Below, in pieces: positions 38,804 to 49,147 of a DNA stretch of 64,000 bases. Both the position numbers and the translations under genes were made by a program. The DNA comes from Myrmaecium sp. VS I D KN 1. Its lineage: Eukaryota; Ascomycota; Dothideomycetes; Valsariales; Valsariaceae. Location of the stretch: the NCBI GenBank assembly GCA_019775845.1, contig JADQAV010000046.1, forward strand, positions 62,001-126,000. Direction: 5' to 3'. Within the stretch, counting starts at the first letter, position 1. Each line of letters begins with the position of its first letter. The notes under the pieces are model-generated. The model did no database searches. It was not told the origin of the DNA and worked only from the letters and a program-made list of their open reading frames with translations.

Positions 38804-39950
38804 ATAAGGGATGAACGGGTGAAGAATGTGCCACGGCACCTTCCACCGCTTCTATCCCGCTACTTCTCCTTCCTGTGATATGATCATTTCCTATTTTCTT
38901 TTCTATGACTGAACGTGGACGCAAACATCGGGTTATTCTTTATGGCTTTTCACGATCACGGTTTCCTGGGCAGGGAGAGCGCAACTTCCTCACCGCCTTC
39001 CTTTCTCAATATCCGAGATTTTTTTTGCATTAGCCTTGCGTCTGGTTTTCGGTGGAGAGGGGGAGTTGTGGGCAGCGATCTGTACTTTATTCTCTTTATT
39101 TGCCCTTTATTCCCTTTTTCGTTCCTCGAGACTGGCTGGATCCCGTCGGGCTTCCTACTTGCGTGTGTTGTTCAGAAGGGTTTACAGCCTCTGACCGGAT
39201 GGGCGTTGCAGGTTTACTTTCTTCTAACCCAAGCTGGACTCCTTTTTTCTACCCTAACCCTTCTTCTAGGGAAGGAAGGGGTGGTCATGTCTGCTCCACC
39301 GATTTGCTTTTTCCACTTTTTTTCTTCTTCTCTCTTACCTTTCTTCTTTCGTCCTTCCTACCTTTTCCAGGCTTCGGGCAATGCGTGTATACACAATGGA
39401 GTCCCCTTTTTCTCCTCCCTCCCCCTTCTCTCTCTCCGCCACCGTGTGGCACAAGAAACAGGACGGATGATGTTTGTCTCTCCTTTCTTTTCGATAGCGA
39501 TTTTGGAAATATGATCCGGATCAACTCTCGATCCGAGCGATACATCATCACGTCGCCATCATCCGCGCTACCTGTTTCCTACCCGCTCGCGTGAGGTTGA
39601 TAAACCAGATGTGTAAATGATTTATGGACGCGGTTTGGATGATACTGGTATATTTGCCTGTCTTCCTTTTATCACACTCAGACGCTTCGCTTCGAACCGT
39701 TATCTCTCGTTGTGTTACTCCTGGTCTTGCCTTACCCGCCTTGCCGACCCGCATCCACATCCGCCGCCCCTCCCTTCCTTTCAACTCCACTCCAGAAACC
39801 CCCAAAGAGACAACGCCCTCTTCCTATCCCATCCCATCCCAACCTCCCTCCACCCCAACGATACCCTCTTTCTCAATGACGTCTTTCCCTCCCACCTGCA
39901 TCTGTTCCTTCCTCTTCTCTATTCAGCCCGTCCTTCCCTCCGAGACGTAA
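38804..39950. other. Convergent intergenic region demethylase-MARVEL gene
   Basis: T-rich 3' UTR-like sequence (38.9-39.5 kb) is followed by C/T-rich sequence up to the MARVEL gene's stop codon. No gene-like frame or element is seen. Confidence 0.6.
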
Positions 39951-40856
39951 CTAGGCGCTGTGCGACTCCGCCTCCGCCTCCGCCTCCGCCGCAGCGGTGG
40001 TGGTGGCAGTGGTCGTGGTCGTGGTAGTAGCGGTAGGCGGAGAAGGCGGATCCCTCATCGGAGCCCCCGTACCCACGCGCGTCCGCCACAGCGTCCACGC
40101 AGCGAGGAAGGTCGTGGCGCAGAATGCAAGCCTATCTCGAACTCGAATTAGGATGGAAATTTCTTCCTTCTCTCGGGAACGGATGGGGGAAAATAAACAC
40201 GCTTACCAGTCCAACACGCCCATCACGACGGCGGCGCGGGCGGCGGCGCACACGCGGCCGAAGCAGACCCGGTCGGACAGGAAGGCGGCGAGGGCGACGA
40301 AGGCGCAGAGCCAGAGGAGGGCGGTGAGGGCGTCGAGGAGGAAGGGGAAGGCCGGGTGGTGGTGGAGGGTGGTTAGGACGAGGGCGGGGATGGGGATGGT
40401 CGGTGGGGATGCGGTTGGGCGACGGGAGAGGAGGAGCAGCAGGATGTGGGCGGGTAGCGCGAGGAGCAGGGTCCAGATCGAGGTGGTGAGGAGGAAGTTC
40501 AGGCTGGAGGGGGAGAGCTCGGCGTAGTGGGTTGACCACCAGTGGATGACTGGATGGGGTTGTGAGTGTGAGCGTGGTTGTTTTGCTGGATATCCCCCGG
40601 GTGGGGGATGGGGTGGGTTGGTGTGTGAGCACGCACCGTAGGCGGTCAGACCGAGGACGATGATGGCGAGGGTGGCTTGGATGGCGTGGAGGATCCAGGG
40701 GAGGACGGTGGTCAGGGTGGTGACGGTGCAGAAGCGGTTGCTGAGAAGCTTGCTGGGGAGGAGCGATTTGAGGTTCTTGCTGCGCGGGGTGGTGGATGAT
40801 GGTGATGGGTCGACGGCGCCTTTTTCGGCGGTGGAGAGGGAGGTCGTGGATGACAT
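39951..40856 (-). CDS. MARVEL-domain four-span membrane protein
   Basis: Predicted exons on the minus strand: 40856-40637, 40549-40207 and 40131-39951; product 247 residues. The start MSSTTSLSTAEK was chosen because the upstream in-frame extension is leader-like. Four hydrophobic segments are visible: VLPWILHAIQATLAIIVLGL (about 53-72), a second beginning LNFLLTTSIWTLLLALP, a third FPFLLDALTALLWLCAFVAL, and a fourth that crosses the intron 2 junction (VVMGVLDW joined to LAFCATTFLAAWTLW). The charged loop and HWW motif after segment 1 fit fungal MARVEL proteins, which organise plasma-membrane or vesicle domains. The last 45 residues are a Thr/Ala/Glu low-complexity tail encoded by GC-rich triplet repeats. 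The precise role is unknown. The gene is tail to tail with the demethylase gene. Confidence 0.83.
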
Positions 40857-42613
40857 TGCTGGAAATCCGTAGACAGACGGGACGGATGGAGAGATTTTGA
40901 AAGGATGGATGACGGGTATAGCGAGAGGGAGTGTGACTACCGGACTGGCCGAGTAGGTGAATGGACGGAGTGGTCGCAGACGCACTCGCTCGAAAACAGC
41001 AAAGACAAATGGGTATTGAGAAAAGGAACGACGACGAAGATGAAGATGGATGAAGAAAGGAAAGATAGACGATAGGAGAAGAGAGAAGGAGAAGAGAAGA
41101 AGAAGAAGAAGAAGACCACGGCGATTAAACCACCTTAATCATAATCACCACGATCCGCTTCCCTATCAGCCGAACGTATTAGCACACACACACACACACA
41201 CCATCCTCTCCACAGCCCATTGGCACATTTCCTCGAAGGGGAAGGATGTCAATGCGTCAGAGACCGGTTTTAGGCCGAGGAGATGCAATGCCATGGCCGA
41301 GTTGGGATGGATGTGTGAGGGGGCGGGGGGGAAGAGGAAGCGTGGTGAGTGGTGAAACGGGGGATGTGACCGGGGTTGGGCTTTGGACCTGAAACTTGAT
41401 CGGAGTTTGAAGGGGGTGGGTTGCGATGATGGAGCGCTGCCTGACGTCTTTTGGGTGGTGCTATGCTATGGGGATGAGGATGGGGATGGGGGCGCAAGAG
41501 GTCTTCTTTTTCTTTTTCTCGTGAAGCTTTTGAGGTGCAATGCGGAGTGACGTGTTGTGGTTTCTGTCGTATTCTCGATATAGAGAAAGAATGGGAAATA
41601 AAATCGGAAAGCAGTTTGACTCTCCCTATGACCTGTTCTCTATAGTAAGATAAGCAAAAGTCTAGCAGGACTGTGATTCAAGAGAAGGAGGACAAGGAGA
41701 AGAGAATATCATAGAGGAATGATAGTGGAGGAGTGAAAAGAGAGAGAGAGAAGTGATGGAAGTAGAAGAGCGATGTGCATCTCGTCAGGCCGCTAGGCTA
41801 CCAGGCTGTAAGGCATAAACCAGAGCCTCGTCAGATCTTCTCATATGGCATTGTGGTGCCTCGTTGCCTTACTGCCACACCACTACCACCTTCCCTTCTT
41901 CCGCTCAGCCTTTCCTCCACGATGTCATGAAGGGATTCCATGGATGGACCTGAAATGGTTGATAGTAGCCAGTTATATAAAGACGAAGGATACATCCGCC
42001 AACGAGGAGCTCTTAATCCTACCCACCATCCCTCCCTCCCTCCCTCCCTCCCTCCCTCCCTTCCCCCTTTCCTCAACCAACCAACCCCGTCCACCCTGCC
42101 CCCTCCCCCCAGCAAAAAAGAACAAAACCCCCTCAAAGATGGGAAGTCAAAGTCGCTCAACCTCCGCAGCGATGGCGGGCACGTCATGAAAAGAAGGCGA
42201 CATCCATCACTATATCATCAACAAGCGGCTCGTCGCGCTTGTTTGATGCATTCCATCACCCTGATGCCTCAGGTGGGGGATGCGGATGGGATGCGGTTTC
42301 TGGGGAAGACGGGTGTGTTGGCATGGATGGGGGGAGATGGTGGATTTGTCTCTGGGTATGGTTTGGGTGGGGAGGTGGTGCGGGTATACTCAACATAAGT
42401 GGCTTGAAGGACGCAGTGCATCTTTTCTAGAAGGTGTGATTGATAACTCATGTTCGTGACTGATTAGCCGACAAGGCAATGAGAAGACGGGGAAGCTGCA
42501 CAGCGGCCGTGAACGCAAGAAAATTATGTCTAGACCATCTATCATCTATTACAATTACCGTGACCAGTATACCTACATATCATGAACCGGGCTTACGGTC
42601 CTGATGCCGTCCA
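40857..42613. other. 1.8-kb spacer between MARVEL gene and RCE1
   Basis: Purine-rich GAAGAAGAAG (CT-rich on the MARVEL coding strand) lies at 41.04-41.12 kb, an AC dinucleotide run near 41183-41200, and a CCCT repeat at 42030-42063. The last 70 nt should be the RCE1 3' UTR. No gene is seen. Confidence 0.6.
42030..42063. repeat. CCCT tetranucleotide microsatellite
   Basis: About eight CCCT units in tandem, C-rich on the plus strand (G-rich on the minus strand). Intergenic. Confidence 0.9.
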
Positions 42614-43913
42614 TCATGCCGAGCTCTCCCCGCCCGCGCCAAACACAGCCAAACGATTCCCACTCTCCGTAAGCGGGAAAAGACATTTCCCAAACCCATA
42701 CGCCCCCGCAACAAGCAAGACATAATACGCCACCGTCCAGCCAAGACCTCTCGAGCCCTCCGCCACGAGCAAGCGATCACGCCCATCCCCATCCCCGTCA
42801 TCCTCCTTCCTCCTTCGCCCATCCGGCGGACCAACCGGCACGCCCGCCGCCTCCACGCCCACGCGCCCCCAGAAGCGCGGCAAACCCATCCAATTGCAGA
42901 ACGCGTGCGCCACAACGACGGCGGGCAGGCTGGCGGTGCGGAGGAAGACGAAGGCGGCGAGGAAGCCGAAGCAGGCGGTGTAGGCGAATTGGACGAGGGA
43001 GCGGAGGACGGCGACGAGGAGGGGGGCTTCCGGGTGCGTGAGATGGAACTCGTAGCAGTGGTGCACGTGCGCGATGCCGAAGTAGAGGGGGGTGAGGAAG
43101 GTGATGGTGCTGGGGGAGAGGTTGGCGAGGAGGTGCAGGGAGATGATGCAGGAGCGCCAGAGGAATTCTTCGGTGAAGGGGCCCTGGGTTTTGCATGTCA
43201 GTCAGTCAGTTGCGGCGGCATGGGTGTTTCGTCGTCGCGAGAGCCAGAACGTACCGCGACATAGTTCCTCCACCCGATCCAGCTGCTCAGGGTCTCGTTG
43301 AGATATCGCAGCCGGATCCAATCCCGCCACGCCCCGTCCACGACCCCCGCCTCGAACAAGGGGCCGGCGAAGAGGATGCAGAGGAGGAGCAGCGTCTTGA
43401 GGACGTCCGTCGCCGACCACGGCCACCAGCCGAGCTGGCGGAGCGTCGTGGGGGCATCGTGGCCGTGTGCAAGGTGGATGAGGATGGTGAGCAGCGCACT
43501 GAGGACGCAGGAGAAGGTGACGGCGCGGATCCGCGCGCGGATGGAGGAGGGGGCGTCGCGCGAGAGGGTCGGCGAGGGCCGGGTCGCTTTGGAGAGGTAG
43601 AAGGGGAGGACGTAGAGGAGGGTGAAGAGTACCTAAATGGGGGGATCGGAATGGGAAGAAGGTCAGACGGGCGCACCAGAGCACAGCACAGCAATCGGAT
43701 GGGGGGTTTTTCTTTTTCCTTTTCGTTGTTCTCCAAGCGCATGGCGGCGGCAAGACGCGCAGAGACACTTGGTTACGATATCGGGGGAAGTGGGGGAGTT
43801 GGTTGAGTGGGTGGGTGGGGGAGAGAGAAAGAGAGAGATGTGAGGACGGAACGCACCGAGAGAGCGGCTGCAGATCTCGGGTGGATTGCTGGGCCTGGGG
43901 GAACTGTGGACAT
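42614..43913 (-). CDS. RCE1: CAAX prenyl protease 2 (Ras-converting enzyme 1)
   Basis: Rce1 is an ER membrane endopeptidase that removes the -aaX tripeptide from prenylated proteins such as Ras and a-factor. Predicted exons on the minus strand: 43913-43857, 43632-43255 and 43183-42614; product 334 residues. The ABI/Rce1 catalytic motifs are present: Glu-Glu in GPFTEEFLWRS (E150, E151), the FGIAHVHH motif (about 180-187) and HAFCNWMG further on. Several hydrophobic segments are visible, including VLFTLLYVLPFYL near the N terminus. The YVA/GPFTEE junction across intron 2 restores the usual RNYVAGPFTEE. A charged insert (GPPDGRRRKEDDGDGDGRDR) lies between the last two hydrophobic segments. It diverges from the Ser-rich gene at 45613 across 1.7 kb. 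Confidence 0.95.
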
Positions 43914-44000
43914 GATGCCCGGGTAAGCTAGCTGGTCAGACGAAGCGGGCGGGCGGGCGGGTGGGTGGGTGGAGGTGCAGGTTTGCGAGTCGCGCAAGAA

Positions 44001-44034
44001 GCAGGGAGCAGGGAGCAGGGAGCAGGGAGCAGGG
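44001..44034. repeat. GCAGGGA heptanucleotide tandem repeat
   Basis: Four perfect GCAGGGA units plus a partial fifth. G-triplets recur every 7 nt, giving G-quadruplex potential on the plus strand near the RCE1 start. Confidence 0.9.
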
Positions 44035-45375
44035 GAAAGAAGTGGGCGGCTTTGTTGGTTCGTGGCAGGTGGAGGAGAAGGGGAAGACGCGGGTTTCGAG
44101 TGGTCGAGGGGCATGGAATGGGGGAACAATGGGAGCCATTAGTTGTGAACGCACCTGTCTGCTGCTGCTGCAGCTGCTGGGCATGCGAGGAGCGATAGGG
44201 ACCTTTCAGGCGGCTGAGGAGATGGAGAGTAGGCGCCATGTGAGCGAGCGAGGATGGACGACGAGAACTGCAGTGGTGAGTGATGACGACGAGGTCGTAA
44301 TCAAAGAGAAGGTTCAAAGTTGGTGCTTAAGGGAGACGGAGGAAGACGGAGGAAGACGGAGGGGAGCGTTCATCTAACCTTGTCACGGAAAACAGCAAGG
44401 CTCGGCTGCTTGTCATCTGCTGGTTCTGCCCTTCCCGTAGTGCCGTCCCCGCCAGCCAGCCGACCGACCGCCAACCCGCCAAACCCGCCAATCCGCCAAC
44501 TTTCACCCGTCGTCCGCCGGCCGGACAGGCTCCGCTCCGCCCACAATCTGGACGCGTTTTGGCGTGCTCGTGGGAAATTGCAGCCCCCGCCCCTCGCTAA
44601 AAACCAGCACGCACCAAAGGGCATCCACCGTGGCATCCACCCAACGCTCGCTCAGCGAGTACGGATACAGTGCAGTAGGTACCGAGTAGCGCACTGGGGC
44701 TGCTCGCCCACTGACAGCACGCGCGGTCGACGGAGTTGTGGCTGGGCCCCCTCTCGCGACATCGACCGGCTGCTCTCCACACACGCGTGTTGTCGATTGT
44801 TGTGTATTCTATTGTTGATGTGTGCCTGGATTGCTGGATTGTATATATCCGGCCATTCCTCGCGACTCTCCTTCCGCACCTTTTCCCTCGACCGTCCTCG
44901 TCCTCGTCCCCGTCCCATCCCCGTGATCGCCTTTTTTCCCCGTTCGTTCTCCGGAGAGGAGAAGAAAGAAGAGGAAGAAGAAGAAGATCGATCAGACAAG
45001 CAGACAAGAAAGACGAGGACAAAGAGGTCCGAGAGAGGACAGTGCACCACCCCCAACCACCTACCAACCACCCACCAACCACCGACCACCGACGCTCTTT
45101 TGCCTCCCAAGCAGCCGACTCTCTGCCACTGGCCCCCAGCTGGCATCCCGCGATCCTGCACACACCACACCGCACTTGCACCGCTGCACCGTTGCTGCAC
45201 CTGCTGCACCGCAACCACTCTCCTTCACGCGCTATTCCGGGACCTGCATGCCGCCCGGACAAGACCAGCTCACCAAACCAAACACATGCACTCCTGACTT
45301 AAACGCTCAGCCCTCCTCCGACACTCTCACGCTCTCTTACACACACTCTCTCTCTCTTTTGCTCCTTGACGCTCA

Positions 45376-45435
45376 CTTGCACTTGCACTTGCACGCTCTC
45401 TTTCCTCCCACTCCCACTCCCACTCCCACTCCCAC
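45376..45435. repeat. CTTGCA and CCCACT hexamer repeats in the leader
   Basis: Three CTTGCA-type units (about 45376-45394) and about five CCCACT units (about 45408-45435), in the probable leader of the Ser-rich gene. Confidence 0.8.
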
Positions 45436-45612
45436 GGAGGGTTTGGCCAGTCGTTCTTTTTTTGACATGTCTTTGTAGCTGTACCTCCATTCCTTAACCA
45501 ATTGCCCGTCGTGTTTTGTTCGCACTCACCCAGTCTCTCTTTTTTACATATACCACATCACACACTCCCTCAAACACCCCGTCCGCTCATCAGTGTCACG
45601 CAATAATTCTTA

Positions 45613-47953
45613 ATGTCTTGGAACGACGATCCCCGCCGACGATTCACCAACAACCTCGAGTACTTCTCCAGGATGTCCACCCCGGAGCTGGGGACCCCGC
45701 CGCGACTGGAACCCCGCCCGAAGACTCCCAAGACGCCGCGATCGCGCTCCGTCCGCAGCGAGAACAAGGACGCCAAATCCCCACCGAAGACGCCCGTCCG
45801 CAAACCCCTCCACGAGCGTCCCAGCTCGCAGCACAATGCGAACCTGGCACCCACCATCCGCCTCGTGGAGAATGACGGGGGCAAGGTCTACGCCAAAACG
45901 CCCTTCCCGCACCTCCCGTCCCAGGTGCTCCCCCCGCGCAAGAAGGCCGGCTATAAGTTCGAGAACCGGGGGTTCCGTGTTTCGGATGAGAACCCTGCCA
46001 CGCCCGCCGTGTCGAAGCCGGCCAAGTCGGACAACGTCGAGACTCTGGTGCCCAAGCCTCTCAAAGCGCGAAAGCCGGCTCGCGAGTCCACCGCAACCAA
46101 GATCTCTGACGCCGACACCCTCCTCAATGACTCCATCCTTTCCCCGACGTCCACCAAGTTCTCCCTGGGCCCTTCTGCCGCAGACTCGCCGATCCCGGAA
46201 GGTGAGCCGGAGGCCTGCGGCGAGGAAAGACCGGGAGGAGTAGAAGAAGAGGAGGAGCCCATCCAGAAGGTCGGAGACCGTCCGACGATTCGCGCCATCA
46301 TCCCGTCGACCGCCTCGTTCACGGAAACCCTCGTCAGCGAACTCCGCAACACCCCCGAGCAACAGCGGTCCGCTTTCCTTGAGAGCCCAGCGCCAACGCC
46401 GCCGCCGAAGAGAGAACGAACCGATTCCCCTTTCCCGCTGATAGCGGAGTCGAGTTCCGGTCCGGCGAAGCAGGCTTCGGTCACGGACAAAGCCGCTGGA
46501 AAACGACCGCTTCCCAAGCAATCCACCGAGTCTTTGCCGTGGTCCATCCTATCCTATACCTCGAGCGAACGGCCCCGATCATCGTCCAGCCCGCCCGTCC
46601 CCGTCGCCGACAACATCGTGACGCTCGACGACGGCACACGGATCCGTTTTCCCGTCGTTCGCCCTCCGTCGTTCGGTAGTCAATGGGAGCCGCGGGTGTT
46701 GCCGAAGCTCTCCGGCCCGCCACCCGACCGTCCACTACCGCAACCCTTCAGCACGCGACTCCCGACGGCCACGCCAGAAACCGAGTACGTCTCTCGATTA
46801 ACGTCGCGCAGGATCCGGGGAGGCTCCACATCAAGCAGACCGACGCGACGACGACAAACGATCGCCAGCGTCACCTCGTCGGAAGGCGCTCACCAGATCT
46901 CGTCCGATTCCAGCGCGCCTTCGTCCGTTCCCGTCCCGCCCCCGCTCTTCTCCTCCCCACGGACGAACCTCGTCCGCCGCGATTCCGACGAGGAACGAGA
47001 GGACACCATCGGCGAACTGCGCCCGGCGCCCTCGCTGAAGCAGCAGAGGTCCGGGTACTTCACCAAGTACACGGATTCCCGACCGAGCACGGCCCGGCCC
47101 GACTCGTCGCAGTCGAGCCTGGTCAGTTTCGTGACGAACAGCTTGCCGCCCTGGGCGCAAGCGTACTACCGCCGCGGCGAGCGCAATTCGATCGGCGCGC
47201 CGGAGTCGACGAATCCCTCGGAGCTGGACCTGAGCCGATCCACGACGACCCACAGCCAGACGGGCCACAGCCACTCCCCCATCGATGGCAACCTTCCCCT
47301 GAGCATCTACCGCCCCCGCAACCGGCCCTACCACGGCTGGCCGATGCTCAACAACGGCTCGATGATGTCGCAGGAGACGATCCGCACCTTTGAAACCGAG
47401 GTCACCGATCGCGACATCTGGGTGTTTGGCCCGCCGCGAAGTCACGTCGCCGAGATCGTCACGCCGCACCTGCACCGGGACCGGCGCAGCACCGTCCGGC
47501 TCAGCGCGTGGCGCGCGCCTTCCTTCGACGAGACTTTCCGCTCGAACTTTTGGAGTCGGGGGAACCGTCAGATCATGCTGTTCGTCGTGGGATTCATCTG
47601 TCCTTTTTGTAAGTTCGCCCGCGCTATCACCCTTTGTGAAATTACTAACAGGCCCCCAGCGTGGTGGATCGCGTCCTTCCTGCCCCTGCCGGAGACGCGC
47701 GTGTTCAACAAGGAGTCCACGCCGACGCAGGTCGACGTCGAGCGCGCCGTCTCGCTCGGCGTCGGCTCGGTCGAGGAGAAACGCTACTACAAGGCGATGT
47801 GGTGGCGCAATCTCAACCGCGTCATGTCCGTCGTCGGGATCGCTCTGGTGGCAGCCATTGTACGTTTCCCATGCTCACCTACAAATCATCCTCGAAATGT
47901 TGCTTACGATGACTCCGCAGATCGCTCTCGCCGTGGTGGCCTCCCGCATGTAG
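45613..47953 (+). CDS. Ser-rich protein with C-terminal membrane segments, function unknown
   Basis: Predicted exons 45613-47608, 47660-47859 and 47921-47953 give 742 residues. The N terminus MSWNDDPRRRFTNNLEYFSRM is followed by about 580 disordered residues rich in S, P, R and T with SP/TP sites. The C-terminal 150 residues look folded: ETEVTDRDIWVFGPPRSHVAEIVTPHL, AWRAPSFDETFRSNFWSRGNRQ, then a hydrophobic segment IMLFVVGFICPFSWWIASFLPLP, a polar helix with RYYKAMWWRNLNRVMS and a second hydrophobic segment VVGIALVAAIIALAVVASRM at the very end. Both introns fall in this part and the junctions (PF/SWW, AAI/IAL) rebuild continuous membrane helices. I know this only as a fungal 'serine-rich protein' type; function is unknown. 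It is probably a membrane-anchored protein with a long phosphorylatable cytosolic region. Confidence 0.82.
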
Positions 47954-49147
47954 TCACGCTCACGCTCACGCTCACGCCGTTCCGCACGCATCTCCTTTTT
48001 TTTTTTCCTTTTCATGACTCTCTTCGGACTCAGATACGACCGATGGGGGTTATTGTACAAACCACACTCTCTCTTTCTTTCACTATTTATACCATGGAGA
48101 CGACATTACCACCTTCCGGGACGACTGTATGGGAGAACGGGACCTCTTGTCCCAACGACGTTCATTTCTTGTCATCGATATTACGCCAATTTATCCTTAC
48201 TACGGCACACCTCTTCTTCACAGGATCTATCCGATATATCTTGCCAAATTATGGTACCTCATCTTTCTTCCTCACTCACAACTCATTCTCACACACGAAC
48301 AACTACCCGACCTACGGCGAGCAAAGGGAAAAAGACGACTCACGGCCTTTCTTCTTCTGCGCATCACACCATTTTCCTTTCTTCTTGGATTCATGTTTGT
48401 TTGTTTCTAGATCCTTTACGAGCGGAGGATGAGAGGGGGAAAGGATGGTGTTCTTTTTTTTTGGATTTTCACAGCGTGTCTTTTCTTGGGAGGACTTTGG
48501 ATTGGAAATGGAATGGATTTTGGGTAGGATGGGCACCCAAGGGAAGGAGAAGGGTTTCTGTTCTGTTCTTTTGCTTTGGTCTTATCGTGTTCATGGGGTT
48601 TCCTTGGAGATAACCCGTCCACGTCGTCTTTGTCCTGTAACGCGCGCTTGGCATGTGGATGTGCACATGAATCTTGATCTTGATCAGACTTGATCGATGA
48701 TGATGGTTGGTTATATAGTCCTATATCTAGATATTTTCGAGATCTACATCATTCTCTTGCGTTGAGCTCATCGACTTCGCCGCGAATAATATTTAAAGAG
48801 AGAGAGCCGACTGAGTAATCATAGGCGTGAGGTTAGTTGAGGTGAGGTGTGATTGGACTCCGCCTGCGCTGACGGGCCGGCGCGCGCCAAGCCCGCACCC
48901 GTTCTTCTCGCTCCTCGGACTCCTGATTGGTCCGTTCGTTAACTTATAATCTTTCTTCTTCTACTGTACATCTGCATATCAATCTTCTTCCTCATCTTTA
49001 TATCAATTCCTCGATCCCATCCGCCAACCTCCCTCTTCTATTTTCCCTCTTTTTTCGTATCTCTTTTCTTCCCTCTTCCTCTCTTGACCAAAAGGAAAAG
49101 AAAAAAGAAGCAAAAAAAAAGATTCGCAGAGAGATATACGGAAACAC
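47954..49147. other. Intergenic: 3' UTR of the Ser-rich gene and TAD3 promoter
   Basis: T-rich 3' sequence on the left; a CT-rich leader-like tract at 48.95-49.09 kb on the right. An inverted CCAAT (ATTGG at 48926-48930) lies 220 nt before the TAD3 ATG. No gene is seen. Confidence 0.6.
48926..48930 (-). promoter_or_regulatory. Inverted CCAAT box upstream of TAD3
   Basis: ATTGG in the context GATTGGTC, at a distance typical of CCAAT-binding (HAP) complex sites. Based on a pentamer and its position only. Confidence 0.3.

Larger units (their letters stand above)
43914..45612. other. 1.7-kb divergent promoter region RCE1/Ser-rich gene
   Basis: It has a GCAGGGA tandem repeat at 44001-44034, a GGAAGAC repeat near 44336-44360 and, from 45.3 kb, a pyrimidine-rich leader-like tract with CACTTG and CCCACT hexamer repeats. 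Open frames through it lack any recognisable domain. Confidence 0.6.
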
